Assembly (NCBI GenBank): GCA_050948665.1
Contig: JBMNEH010000001.1
Span: 62,001 to 126,000 of the forward strand
Length of the DNA stretch: 64,000 nucleotides
Source: JBMNEH01 sp050948665
GTDB taxonomy: Bacteria > Bacillota > Clostridia > Christensenellales > UMGS416
Direction of reading: 5' to 3'
In this document: one piece after another, positions 44,267 to 52,766 of the stretch
How the letters are laid out: every line of letters begins with the position of its first letter
Position numbering within the stretch: position 1 is the stretch's first letter
Program-made: the position numbers and the translations under genes
The notes under the pieces: generated by a model
Seen by the model: the letters and a program-made list of their open reading frames with translations, nothing else
Told to the model about the DNA's origin: nothing
Database searches by the model: none

Positions 44267-45937
44267 ATGAATAGCAGGCAGTCTTATACTGCTGTGAAGA
44301 ATAACGATAAAATAACCGCTCTGTATTGCCGTCTTTCACGAGATGACGAGCTGCAGGGTGATTCTAACAGCATTAAAAATCAGAAGACCATTTTACAGAA
44401 GTACGCTGATGACAACGGTTTTACAAACACTGAGTTCTTTGTGGATGATGGCTATAGCGGTACGAACTTCGACCGCCCGGATTGGCAGCGCCTTATCTCC
44501 CTAGTGGAAGAAGGCAGGATTGGCACCATCATTGTCAAGGACATGAGCCGTCTCGGAAGAGATTATCTAAAGGTCGGCTATTATACCGAAGTGCTCTTTC
44601 CCGGCTCCGACATTCGCTTCATAGCAATAAACAATAATGTTGACAGTGCCAACCAGCAGGACAGCGATTTTACACCGTTTCTTAATATCATCAACGAATG
44701 GTATGCCAAAGATACGAGCAAGAAGATACGCGCAGTTTTCAAGTCGAAAGGGGAGTCCGGCAAACCGCTCTGCACCAATCCGCCTTACGGCTATATCAAA
44801 GACCCGGAAGACAAGACACGCTGGATAGTCGATGAAGAAGCCGCCAAAGTTGTGCGTGAGGCGTTCCGCTTGTGTATGCAAGGGTATGGCCCTTCGCAGA
44901 TAGCCAAGGAATTTACAAGGCGCAGAATTATGAATCCAACGGCTCACGCCAGGAAAAACGGAATCAATATTCCGGACAACAGAGGCCATGACGATGATTA
45001 TGTCTGGCGAGGCAGCACAATAGTTCATATGCTTTCAAGGCAGGAGTATTTGGGACATACGGTTAATTTCAAAACTTACCGCAAGTCCTATAAGCAGAAA
45101 AAGCAGATGAAAAATGACCCGTCGGAGTGGATGATCTTCAAGAATACCCACGAAGCAATTATTGAGGAATCCGTATTTGAAGTAGTGCAGAGAATCAGGG
45201 ATGGCAGACGCAGGCTCACACCGATGGGTGAAATGCCGCTTCTCTCCGGCATGATGTTCTGTGCGGATTGCGGAAACAAGCTGTATCAGGTGCGTGGGCG
45301 GGGTTGGGAACATGAAAAAGAGTATTTTGTATGCGCTACCTACCGCAAGATAAAAGGCGGCTGCAGTTCACACCAGATACGCAATGCGGTCGTTGAGGAA
45401 CTGCTCCTTGACGGCATCCGCCGCGTAACGGCTTTTGCCAGAGAATGTGAGGAAGATTTCGTGGAGATGGTAACTAAGAAAACAAGGTCAGAGCTTGACA
45501 AAAGTATGCGTGACAGCAGACGTGAATCGGAACAGGCACAAGCCCGCATCGCCAAGCTGGACGAGATTATCCAAAGGCTTTATGAAGATAATATCGAGGG
45601 TAAGATATCCGACGAGCGATTCGCCAAGATGACCGCAAACTATGAAGCGGAGCAGCAGGCTCTTGAGAAGCGAGTAACGGAACTGAAATCCATTATGACA
45701 GAGGATAAGGAAAGCGCTCTCAATGTTGACCACTTCCTCTCACTGGTAAGAAAGTATACGGACATTAAGGAACTCACAGCGGAAATTATCCGGGAATTCG
45801 TTGAAAAGATCTATGTGTACAAAGCAGAGCGCATTGATGGCAGGCGGGTACAGCGTATCAAAATTGTATGGAACTGCATTGGCGAGTTTGATCCACCGGT
45901 TTCTACATCCACCACAAAGAATGAAAAATCGGCATAG
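44267..45937 (+). CDS. Large serine recombinase, TnpX/TndX type
   Basis: A 556-residue site-specific recombinase. The N-terminal resolvase domain has the catalytic serine in YCRLSRDDE (S24), the IVKDMSRLGRDY arginine motif, and DxGYSGTNFDRP. A recombinase domain (NPPYGYIKDPE) follows, then a zinc ribbon (FCADCG...CSSHQIR) and a coiled coil. The start at 44267 has AAAGGAGGT seven bases upstream. It lies at the right end of the element with the IR and GA close by. It likely inserts and excises the element at GA sites. Confidence 0.95.
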   Translation: MNSRQSYTAVKNNDKITALYCRLSRDDELQGDSNSIKNQKTILQKYADDNGFTNTEFFVDDGYSGTNFDRPDWQRLISLVEEGRIGTIIVKDMSRLGRDYLKVGYYTEVLFPGSDIRFIAINNNVDSANQQDSDFTPFLNIINEWYAKDTSKKIRAVFKSKGESGKPLCTNPPYGYIKDPEDKTRWIVDEEAAKVVREAFRLCMQGYGPSQIAKEFTRRRIMNPTAHARKNGINIPDNRGHDDDYVWRGSTIVHMLSRQEYLGHTVNFKTYRKSYKQKKQMKNDPSEWMIFKNTHEAIIEESVFEVVQRIRDGRRRLTPMGEMPLLSGMMFCADCGNKLYQVRGRGWEHEKEYFVCATYRKIKGGCSSHQIRNAVVEELLLDGIRRVTAFARECEEDFVEMVTKKTRSELDKSMRDSRRESEQAQARIAKLDEIIQRLYEDNIEGKISDERFAKMTANYEAEQQALEKRVTELKSIMTEDKESALNVDHFLSLVRKYTDIKELTAEIIREFVEKIYVYKAERIDGRRVQRIKIVWNCIGEFDPPVSTSTTKNEKSA

Positions 45938-45983
45938 CCGGTAAATACATACCAAACTATGCCGATATTTTTCCGGGATTGAT

Positions 45984-45993
45984 AATCCCTAAG
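45984..45993 (-). repeat. Right terminal inverted repeat
   Basis: AATCCCTAAG on the plus strand, the inverted copy of the left-end CTTAGGGATT, 16 bases inside the right GA. Confidence 0.8.
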
Positions 45994-45998
45994 ACGCA

Positions 45999-46021
45999 CC
46001 CTCAAAGGAGAGGGTTTTTTT
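45999..46021 (+). terminator. Terminator at the right junction
   Basis: CCCTC/GAGGG stem, six-base loop AAAGGA and seven T on the plus strand, formed partly from element and partly from host sequence. It would stop transcripts of the recombinase. The parB side now lacks a U-run. Confidence 0.75.
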
Positions 46022-46024
46022 ATC

Positions 46025-46870
46025 CTATTTCAGCTTTTCAAACAGCTGTTCCAGGGTATTCCGATCGGTATAAGTGATGCGTATGGTACCCCGCTCCAGA
46101 CTGCCATCCACCTTGACCCGGGTGCCCAGATATTCCTGCAGATCCCGCTCCCATGCGGCTATTTCCGGCAGGCGGGTTCTGGCCGAACCTGACTTTTTCC
46201 GGCTCCTTTGGGTGGCGACGGCTTCCTCCAACTGGCGTACACTCCACCCGTTATTCATTGTTTGCGCGAAAAGAGTAAGCAGCCGGTCCTCTTCCCTTAT
46301 TCCCGCCAGTACTTTTCCGTGGCCGGCGGTCAGCTTTCTCTCGGCGATTGCGCGGCGTACCGGTTCCGGCAACTTCAGCAAACGCAGCAGATTGGTAAGA
46401 GCTGAGCGGTCCATCCCCAATCTTTGGGCAGCCTGTTCCTGGGTGTAGGAAAAACGCTCCATCAGTTCCTGTATGCCGGCGGCAGCCTCCAGGGGAGAAA
46501 GATCCTCCCGCTGCAGGTTTTCCACCAGCGCCAGTTCCGCCGCTTCCCGGGTTGACATTTCCCGGACAAGGGCGGGGATTTTTTCCATTCCGGCCTCCCG
46601 GGCAGCCCGCCACCGCCGTTCGCCGGCAACCAACTGATACCTTCCCCTCACCGGGCGCACTACAATAGGCTGCAGTACACCGTGTTCCCGGATGGAGGCA
46701 GCCAGCGCCTCCAGCGCAACCGCTTCGAACTCCCGCCGGGGCTGATGGGGACTGATATCAATTTCCAGTATGGATATCTGCTGCACAGGTAACTGTGGAC
46801 TCTCTTCCGTTGTCAGCAACGCCTCCAACCCTCGGCCCAGACCGGTTTTTTTCTTTGCTTTTGCAGTCAT
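46025..46870 (-). CDS. parB: Chromosome partitioning protein ParB/Spo0J
   Basis: A 281-residue ParB. The CTP-binding motif is GERRWRA (residues 83-89), an earlier conserved block is PHQPRREFE, then the helix-turn-helix around YTQEQAAQRLGMDRSALTNLLRLL, and a C-terminal dimerisation domain. It spreads from parS and loads SMC. Its start overlaps the parA stop as ATGA. In this window two perfect parS sites lie to the right of the origin. It has no separate terminator now, because an element has split it. Confidence 0.96.
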   Translation of the reverse strand: MTAKAKKKTGLGRGLEALLTTEESPQLPVQQISILEIDISPHQPRREFEAVALEALAASIREHGVLQPIVVRPVRGRYQLVAGERRWRAAREAGMEKIPALVREMSTREAAELALVENLQREDLSPLEAAAGIQELMERFSYTQEQAAQRLGMDRSALTNLLRLLKLPEPVRRAIAERKLTAGHGKVLAGIREEDRLLTLFAQTMNNGWSVRQLEEAVATQRSRKKSGSARTRLPEIAAWERDLQEYLGTRVKVDGSLERGTIRITYTDRNTLEQLFEKLK

Positions 46871-47640
46871 CCTTCCCCGCCTTTCTCCGCCAATATCTCT
46901 TTTGACAGCGCTTGGTATGCTACCGCGCCCGCACAGTCCGGATCGTATAACTGAATGGGCTGGCCGTAACTTGGCGCCTCACTGAGCCGAACATTCCGGG
47001 GTATCGGCGTACGATAGACTTTATCCTTAAAATATCTGCGCACCTCCTCCGCCACCTGGTTGGACAGATTGGTACGTCCGTCATACATGGTCAATAAAAC
47101 GCCCTCCACCACAAGGGAAGGGTTGATATCCCTGCGTACAAGCTGCAGTGTATTCATCAGCTTAGTCAGCCCCTCAAGTGCGTAGAACTCGCATTGTATG
47201 GGTACCAGCACCGAATGCACGGCAGCCAGGGCGTTAAGGGTAAGCAGCCCCAGAGAGGGGGGACAGTCCACCAGAATAAAGGAGAAATCTCCTTCACACT
47301 GGCGCAGCACCCTCTCCAGGCGTTTTTCCCTATGAGGCAATCCTACAAGTTCGATCTCCGCTCCGGCCAAATCCACCGAGGAAGGAGCCACAAGCAACTC
47401 CTCTATCTCCGTCTCCCGGAGAATCTCTCCTGCCGGGACGTCCCCCAGCAGCGCCTCATAGATCCCCGGGGAGTTGCTTTCCTTTTTAAGTCCCAGACCG
47501 CTGGTGGCATTGCCCTGGGGGTCCATATCCACCAGCAGGGTACGTTTACCTGCCTGCGCCAGCGCAGCGGCGAGATTGACGGCGGTAGTGGTTTTCCCCA
47601 CACCGCCCTTTTGATTGGCAATGGCAATAATTCTCGTCAA
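46867..47640 (-). CDS. parA: Chromosome partitioning ATPase ParA/Soj
   Basis: A 257-residue MinD/ParA-type ATPase with deviant Walker A KGGVGKTT at residues 11-18 and Walker B-type segment FILVDCPPSLG. It acts with ParB in origin segregation and regulates DnaA in related bacteria. The start is TTG at 47640, 26 bases after dnaN, with GGAGAGAAG upstream. It is directly followed by parB with a 4-base overlap. Confidence 0.96.
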   Translation of the reverse strand: MTRIIAIANQKGGVGKTTTAVNLAAALAQAGKRTLLVDMDPQGNATSGLGLKKESNSPGIYEALLGDVPAGEILRETEIEELLVAPSSVDLAGAEIELVGLPHREKRLERVLRQCEGDFSFILVDCPPSLGLLTLNALAAVHSVLVPIQCEFYALEGLTKLMNTLQLVRRDINPSLVVEGVLLTMYDGRTNLSNQVAEEVRRYFKDKVYRTPIPRNVRLSEAPSYGQPIQLYDPDCAGAVAYQALSKEILAEKGGEG

Positions 47641-47666
47641 AAATCTCTTCTCTCCAAACCCGTCTT

Positions 47667-48773
47667 TTATATGGATACCCGAACCGGCAATACCAGGTAC
47701 AGGAATTCAGTGCCCGTCACCGGCCGAATGACGCAGGGGCTTATAGAGGTGTTGAAACACATCTTTATAGAATCTTCTGACAGGTTCTTGATGACATCCC
47801 CGATATACCGGGAGTTAAAGGCGATCTCCAGTTCCCGTCCGGTGACATGCCCATCCAAATCCTCATCCACGGAGCCCATTTCGCTCTCGGCATGAAGTCG
47901 GACGCCTCCATCGTTGCGAATGGTCAGCTTTACCAAGTTGTTCCGGGCCTCCTGAGCAATGGCGGACGCCCTTTCCACCGCTTCCACCAGATCCATCCTG
48001 GATATCACGACATTCGTCTGGCTTTCTGTGGTAAGGAGCTGGGCATAATTAATATATTCCCCCTTCAGCAGCCGGGTGGAAAAGCGGGTCTCCCCCATAT
48101 CCGCGATCAGGTGCTGGGGAGTGAAGGTAAGGTCAATATTTTCCTCGTCCGACCCGGCGATACGGGAAAGCTCGGTCATTGCCGAAGCGGGAACCACCGC
48201 GGAAAGTTCTTTATACGCATCTCCCAATTCCGTCTCCCGCAGTGCCAGCCGGAAACCGTCCAGAGATACCATGGTCAATTTTTGATCCTTCACATGGAGA
48301 TAGACGCCCGTCAGTATCGGACGGGATAAATCCATGGAGGCCGCGAAGGCCGTCTGCCGCACCATATCCCGGAAAACCTGCTGTTTGAGAATAACCGGCG
48401 ACTGCGCCCGTTCAGACGGCAGCAGGGGATAGGTATCCTCCTCCCGGCAGGAGAGCATAATCCGGGAACCCGGCGCCGAGATATACATCCGGGTATCCTT
48501 TCGTTCCAGCGTCACCTCTCCCTTGGGAAGATGACGCACCACCTCGTTGAAAATGCGGCCTATCAATACCACACCTTCTTCCTTTACCTGAGCATCGATG
48601 CGGGTAGTGATCCCCATCCTTTCGTTAATGACGGTGAGGGTCAGCCCTCGGCTGTCCGCCGTTAACAAAACCCCGTCTGGGATATTACCGGCATCTTCAC
48701 CGCGTATCGGCAGCGCCCGGGCTACTACGGAAAGAGCATAAGAAAGCTCTTCCTGAGAACAACGGATGAACAT
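47667..48773 (-). CDS. dnaN: DNA polymerase III beta clamp
   Basis: A 368-residue sliding clamp, three DnaN domains. The first domain begins with FIRCSQEELSYALSVV, and the middle RPILTGVYLHVKDQKLTMVSLDGFRLA is typical of DnaN. The C-terminal IRPVTGTEFLYLVLPVR ends as usual in the family. It is the second gene after dnaA, with 387 bp of DnaA boxes between. It is followed by parA rather than recF/gyrB. Confidence 0.97.
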   Translation of the reverse strand: MFIRCSQEELSYALSVVARALPIRGEDAGNIPDGVLLTADSRGLTLTVINERMGITTRIDAQVKEEGVVLIGRIFNEVVRHLPKGEVTLERKDTRMYISAPGSRIMLSCREEDTYPLLPSERAQSPVILKQQVFRDMVRQTAFAASMDLSRPILTGVYLHVKDQKLTMVSLDGFRLALRETELGDAYKELSAVVPASAMTELSRIAGSDEENIDLTFTPQHLIADMGETRFSTRLLKGEYINYAQLLTTESQTNVVISRMDLVEAVERASAIAQEARNNLVKLTIRNDGGVRLHAESEMGSVDEDLDGHVTGRELEIAFNSRYIGDVIKNLSEDSIKMCFNTSISPCVIRPVTGTEFLYLVLPVRVSI

Positions 48774-48862
48774 GGTTTACCTCCTTGCCGGGGAGAGGAA
48801 TCCCCGGAACTTTCTATATACAGATTATTATGATAGTATAAGGTAGTGGTAGTAGTAGTGTC

Positions 48863-49143
48863 TGTGGATTTGTGGATAAACCTCAAAACCATCAAAAAAA
48901 CGCCGTTTTTAGTCGAAATACCGGGAATCGAAAGAAAATTTCCGCTGAGGGGGAGATTTTTGATTTGGATAACTTTGTGGAGGGCTTGGGGATACATTGT
49001 ATGTTGTGGATAAAAAACCACTGTGCCCTCCTCCGCGCTGCCCTCATCGGGCGGGCCGGCAGTTGTACAAACGAATCAATATCACAGTTTTTTGTGGATA
49101 ACATCCCCTATATGCGGCCTCATCCACAGTAAAGTTATCCACG
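48863..49143. promoter_or_regulatory. oriC part 1: DnaA boxes between dnaA and dnaN
   Basis: Perfect TGTGGATAA boxes at 48871-48879, 49005-49013 and 49093-49101, plus near matches: TTATCCACG at 49135-49143, TCATCCACA at 49120-49128 and TTTGGATAA at 48964-48972. Together with the cluster upstream of dnaA this makes a bipartite origin. Confidence 0.85.
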
Positions 49144-49160
49144 TGTTCGTGAAATTGTGG

Positions 49161-50552
49161 CTAAGTATGATCCAACTGCTGGCGTATATCTGCCACCAAC
49201 TTACGGAGATCCTGATCCCGCGTATACATCGCCGAAATATCCCTCCAAGCGGACAGAACGGTGGTGTGATCCCGACCGCCGTAAAGCCTTCCGATTTCCT
49301 CATAAGTGGAGCCGGTGATTTCTCTTGAGAGGTACATGGCGATTTTCCTCGGCTGGGCAATTTCCTTCCTCTTTGTACGGGAAAGAAAATCCTCTTCTGT
49401 AATACCGTATCGATCGCAGACCATCCGCATGATATTTTCCGGAGTAGCCTTTTTCCGGGAGTTGTTCAGCCGGTCTTTCAGTGCCAACCGGGTCATATCC
49501 AAGGTGATGTCACAGCGGTTCAGCCTGGCGTATTCGCAGACCTGGTTGAGAGCGCCCTCCAACTCTCGGATGCTGCGGTCGCAGTGGGAGGCTATATACT
49601 CGGTCACCTCTTCATCCAAAGGGGGCTGGGAGGGGTTCTCCTGCCGGCGGAGATCCATCTTTTTTGTAAGTATGGCGATCCGTGTTTCCAGATCAGGAGG
49701 CTGTATATCTGCGGTAAAGCCCATGGAGAACCGATTTTTGAGCCGTTCGTCAAGATTCTGTATCTCCAGAGGGGGTCGATCGGAACTGAAGACGATCTGC
49801 TTCTGTCCCTGGTGCAGCTCGTTAAAGATGTTGAACATCTCGTCCTGGGTCTCCTTTTTCCCGGCCAGGATCTGGATATCGTCGATCATCAGCACATCCG
49901 CACCGCGGTACATGGTACGAAATTTTTCCTTCGCCCCTTCGCTCCACTTGTTGATGGTGCTGATAGAGGAGATAAAATCGTTAATAAATTTCTCACAGGA
50001 AACGTAGACGATCCGCATCGGCTGGCCGGGGATCCGCCCCGCCATCATAAAGTTTCCTATGGCCTGAAGAAGATGGGTTTTTCCCATACCGGTGCCGCCG
50101 TAGATGAAAAGAGGATTCAGTGTTTTTCCCGGCGCTTCCGCCACCGCAAGAGCCGCCGCCGCCGCCAACTGGTTGGAGGCGCCCACCACAAAGGTATCGA
50201 AGGTGTTTTTCGGGCTGAAAAGCAGGTTGGAGGAATCGATGGCCGCTTCTTCTCCCTCCGGAGGAAGGCTGTCCAGGTCCTCCTCGGAAAGGAAAGTAAG
50301 GGCATAAAGCCTGCCATCGGCAGCTTCCAGCCCTTGGCGGATGTTCATCATATAATTTTGCATCATCGGCACATAGAACTCCGAAGGTACCTGAAAATAC
50401 AGGCGGGGCTCTTCCCCCGGGTTTTCCTCCAGCCCCAGAAGGTTCAAAGGAGCAATCCAGGTATTGAAGCTCACCGGGTTCGGTATGATGTTTTTGATCT
50501 TTGGCAATGCTTTTTGCCAGGTTTCCCAACTCGTATCCAACTTACGGAACAT
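49161..50552 (-). CDS. dnaA: Chromosomal replication initiator DnaA
   Basis: A 463-residue initiator. Domain I starts with WETWQKALPKIK, and the AAA+ ATPase has Walker A YGGTGMGKTH (152-160), Walker B LMIDDIQIL, and the arginine-finger region RELEGALNQV. Domain IV has the DnaA signature GGRDHTTVLSAW, which contacts the DnaA boxes. Length fits. Both flanks contain DnaA boxes. A promoter lies about 130 bases upstream, inside the box cluster, so it is likely autoregulated. Confidence 0.98.
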   Translation of the reverse strand: MFRKLDTSWETWQKALPKIKNIIPNPVSFNTWIAPLNLLGLEENPGEEPRLYFQVPSEFYVPMMQNYMMNIRQGLEAADGRLYALTFLSEEDLDSLPPEGEEAAIDSSNLLFSPKNTFDTFVVGASNQLAAAAALAVAEAPGKTLNPLFIYGGTGMGKTHLLQAIGNFMMAGRIPGQPMRIVYVSCEKFINDFISSISTINKWSEGAKEKFRTMYRGADVLMIDDIQILAGKKETQDEMFNIFNELHQGQKQIVFSSDRPPLEIQNLDERLKNRFSMGFTADIQPPDLETRIAILTKKMDLRRQENPSQPPLDEEVTEYIASHCDRSIRELEGALNQVCEYARLNRCDITLDMTRLALKDRLNNSRKKATPENIMRMVCDRYGITEEDFLSRTKRKEIAQPRKIAMYLSREITGSTYEEIGRLYGGRDHTTVLSAWRDISAMYTRDQDLRKLVADIRQQLDHT

Positions 50553-50567
50553 CGGACGCGCCTTTCT

Positions 50568-50769
50568 TTATCCACAAAATGTGGATGGATATTGTGCATA
50601 ACAAGTGTACAACCATAAAGTTATCCACTAACAATGTGGATAACTGGAAGAAAATAACGGAGCTATCCACCGAAGTATTCTCATAATAACATGGTTCTAC
50701 CCAAAAGTGCAATACTTTTGCAATAATTATCCACAATTTATTTAAAGAATTTTTTACAATTGTGGATAA
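50568..50769. promoter_or_regulatory. oriC part 2: DnaA-box cluster and AT-rich stretch upstream of dnaA
   Basis: Perfect DnaA boxes at 50568-50576, 50635-50643, 50727-50735 and 50761-50769, with near matches at 50621-50629 (TTATCCACT) and 50663-50671. An AT-rich run (50736-50760) lies next to two boxes and is a candidate unwinding element. Confidence 0.88.
50683..50712 (-). promoter_or_regulatory. dnaA: dnaA promoter
   Basis: Minus strand TTGCAC (50712-50707), 18-base spacer, TATTAT (50688-50683), overlapping the DnaA-box cluster, which suggests autoregulation by DnaA. Confidence 0.6.
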
Positions 50770-50824
50770 GTCAGAGTGCAGATACTATATGTTGTGGTAG
50801 GCCATCTGAGAAGAAAAAAGCCCC

Positions 50825-50932
50825 TCAGGAGAAGAGCATCAGTATGATGGAGGCCAGAGACGCCAATGCCATGATTACCGCCAGCACCAGGCAAATCACG
50901 CGGAACAACTGGCCTCTGTTTTTTGATTCCAC
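50825..50932 (-). CDS. Predicted 35-residue membrane miniprotein
   Basis: Starting at GTG (50932), a short frame reads VESKNRGQLFRVICLVL and continues as one hydrophobic helix of about 22 residues to a stop at 50825-50827. The ribosome site GGAGG lies about ten bases upstream. The layout (charged basic start, single membrane helix, few residues outside) resembles small stress-linked membrane proteins such as Prli42, but similarity in sequence is not established. It has its own promoter candidate and a short GC stem with six T overlapping its stop. Confidence 0.6.
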   Translation of the reverse strand: MESKNRGQLFRVICLVLAVIMALASLASIILMLFS

Positions 50933-50983
50933 AGTTTTCACCTCCGAGGCTATTTTCCCATGCTTCGTTGGTTATGTCAATAA

Positions 50984-51013
50984 ATCGTAACGGAATTTTA
51001 TAACAATAGTCAA
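50984..51013 (-). promoter_or_regulatory. Promoter candidate for the miniprotein
   Basis: TTGACT (51013-51008), 18-base spacer, TACGAT (50989-50984) on the minus strand, divergent from the solute-binding protein promoter. Confidence 0.5.
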
Positions 51014-51021
51014 TTTTGGTC

Positions 51022-51050
51022 TTTACATTTTCCCGGCGCAAGGGTACAAT
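51022..51050 (+). promoter_or_regulatory. Promoter of the solute-binding lipoprotein
   Basis: TTTACA (51022-51027), 17-base spacer, TACAAT (51045-51050). Confidence 0.75.
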
Positions 51051-51117
51051 AAAGAAAATACGGGTAATTGTTCGCCCCAACCTCAATATAATTACTAAGG
51101 AGATAAGGAGATATTGC

Positions 51118-52713
51118 ATGAAAAAGAATCGTATTGTGATTTTGGCGCTGGCGTTCCTGATGGCGCTATCTCTGCTGGTAGGCTGTACTGGTAGCGGTAC
51201 GACCGCTGATGACCCCAATGCTCCCGCCGGACCGGATGTATCCTGGACGACGGTACGCCGAGCCGGTGTGCTGAAGGTCGGCTATGATGAGGCCTTCCCG
51301 CCGATGGGCTTTAAAGATGCCGATGGCAATGTAGTAGGCTTTGACGTGGATTTTGCTAACGCCGTCTGCTCGTCCCTGGGTATCACCGCCGAATTTATAC
51401 CGATTGCCGACTGGACAGCCTGCGTGGAACTGTTGAACACCGGCGAGGTCGACTGCATCTGGAACGGCTTCTCCATTACCGAGGAGAGAAAGGCGAATAT
51501 CACCTTCTCCGATCCTTATATGGACAACAATATGGTGCTGGTGGTGAAGGCCGGCTCCGCCGCCACGCTGGCAGACCTGTCCGGGAAAAAGGTGGGCCTT
51601 CAGGCCGGTTCCTCCGCGATGATCGCGCTGGATGCCAACGAGAGCTTCAAAGAATCCGTGACTGTCGTCGAGTTTGAAACCAATGTCACCGCTCTCCAAG
51701 ATCTGGAAGCCGGCGGTGTGGATGCCGTGCTGCTGGATGACACGGTGGCCAAGTACTACATCACCGTTAACAACAAGAACTTTGACATACTGGACGAGGT
51801 GCTGGGCTCCGAGGAGTATGCCGTAGGCTTCAAGTACGGCGCTGAAGACCTTGCCGCCCAGATCAACACTGCCTTTAAGACCCTGGCCACCAACGGTACT
51901 CTCCGCCGCATCTCCACCGAATGGTTCGGAGAAGATGTCACCAAGGTGGAAGGCCTCGCTGCCAATGACGGTTCGTATCAGCGAGTGCTGGACGCCGGTA
52001 AGCTGGTCGTCGGCATGCTGAGCAACAATGCCCCCATGTCCTTTGTGGATGAGGACGGTGAGCCTGCCGGTATCGATGTGAACATTGCCAATTCCGCCGT
52101 TGTGAAGCTGGGCGTGGAGGCTGAGTTCGTCATGGCCGATACCATCGAAGAGCTGGATGCCAAGCTGGAAGCCGGCGAGATCGACTGCATCTGGTCCGGC
52201 ATTGAGGACAGCGTGGACAACCAGACCAAATATCGTCTCTCCGGTCCCTATCTGAAGGACTTTACCTGCTTTATCTCCCGCAACGGCTACGGCCTGCTAA
52301 GCTATGAATCCATCACCTCCTACAGCATACTGACACTGAAGGACTCCCCCTACACCGAGGACTTCCTGAACAGCCCGTACGCCGCCACTGCTAAGGGTAT
52401 TATCGAGGTTGCGGACATGAAGGAGTACTCCGACCAGATGGATCAGGGCTACGCCCTTATCGGCGGCATGCCCTATGCCGGGCTGGCCGGAGAGTGGTAC
52501 ATCAAGTCCAACGGCGTTAATGACAAGATGATGACCGCCATCCCCCTGCGGACTTGGTACTACTGCGTGGCTTGCAAGACCGGGGATAATGACCTGGCGG
52601 ACTTTATCACCACCTGCTTTGACGGCATGCTGGGCGACGGCTCCCTCAACAGGGCTTGCAAGAAGTACGTATCCATGGCCTTTAAGCTGATCAACTACGA
52701 TCCGGCCTCTTAA
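51118..52713 (+). CDS. Tandem amino-acid-type solute-binding lipoprotein
   Basis: A 531-residue exported lipoprotein (lipobox LLVGC, lipidated Cys24). It contains two family-3 solute-binding domains in a row. The first (VLKVGYDEAFPPMGF... about residues 45-275) is complete; the second (LVVGMLSNNAPMSFVDEDG... about 295-520) is more divergent. Each has the typical D-C-I-W segment (VDCIWNGFS, IDCIWSGIE). No transporter permease or ATPase is nearby, so it may serve a transporter elsewhere, or act as a sensor. Two ribosome sites (AAGGAG) precede the ATG at 51118. Confidence 0.88.
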   Translation: MKKNRIVILALAFLMALSLLVGCTGSGTTADDPNAPAGPDVSWTTVRRAGVLKVGYDEAFPPMGFKDADGNVVGFDVDFANAVCSSLGITAEFIPIADWTACVELLNTGEVDCIWNGFSITEERKANITFSDPYMDNNMVLVVKAGSAATLADLSGKKVGLQAGSSAMIALDANESFKESVTVVEFETNVTALQDLEAGGVDAVLLDDTVAKYYITVNNKNFDILDEVLGSEEYAVGFKYGAEDLAAQINTAFKTLATNGTLRRISTEWFGEDVTKVEGLAANDGSYQRVLDAGKLVVGMLSNNAPMSFVDEDGEPAGIDVNIANSAVVKLGVEAEFVMADTIEELDAKLEAGEIDCIWSGIEDSVDNQTKYRLSGPYLKDFTCFISRNGYGLLSYESITSYSILTLKDSPYTEDFLNSPYAATAKGIIEVADMKEYSDQMDQGYALIGGMPYAGLAGEWYIKSNGVNDKMMTAIPLRTWYYCVACKTGDNDLADFITTCFDGMLGDGSLNRACKKYVSMAFKLINYDPAS

Positions 52714-52737
52714 GGAGCAACGCGAAAAGAACGCATC

Positions 52738-52766
52738 AACCGGCGGGAATTTCCCGCCGGTTTTTT
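52738..52766 (+). terminator. Terminator of the solute-binding protein gene
   Basis: Stem AACCGGCGGGAA/TTCCCGCCGGTT with a short loop, followed by TTTTTT. It lies 25 bases after the stop codon. Confidence 0.92.

Larger units (their letters stand above)
32213..46011. mobile_element. 13.8-kb integrated element with large serine recombinase
   Basis: Boundaries are read from the sequence: a GA dinucleotide at 32213-32214 and another at 46010-46011, a shared inverted 10-mer CTTAGGGATT (32221-32230 and, inverted, 45984-45993) close inside both ends, and a host terminator restored on removal. GA crossover and a TnpX/TndX-type recombinase at one end fit the Tn4451/Tn5397 family. Cargo: a restriction-modification operon and an uncharacterised zinc-finger gene leftward, then an AlpA-like gene, primase, candidate origin, zinc-ribbon protein, capsid-like protein and the recombinase rightward. 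No conjugation or mobilisation genes are seen. Confidence 0.85.

Noticed and set aside
51016..51117. N-terminal extension of the solute-binding protein
   Set aside because: It would start inside the promoter; the ATG at 51118 has a ribosome site and a proper lipoprotein signal.
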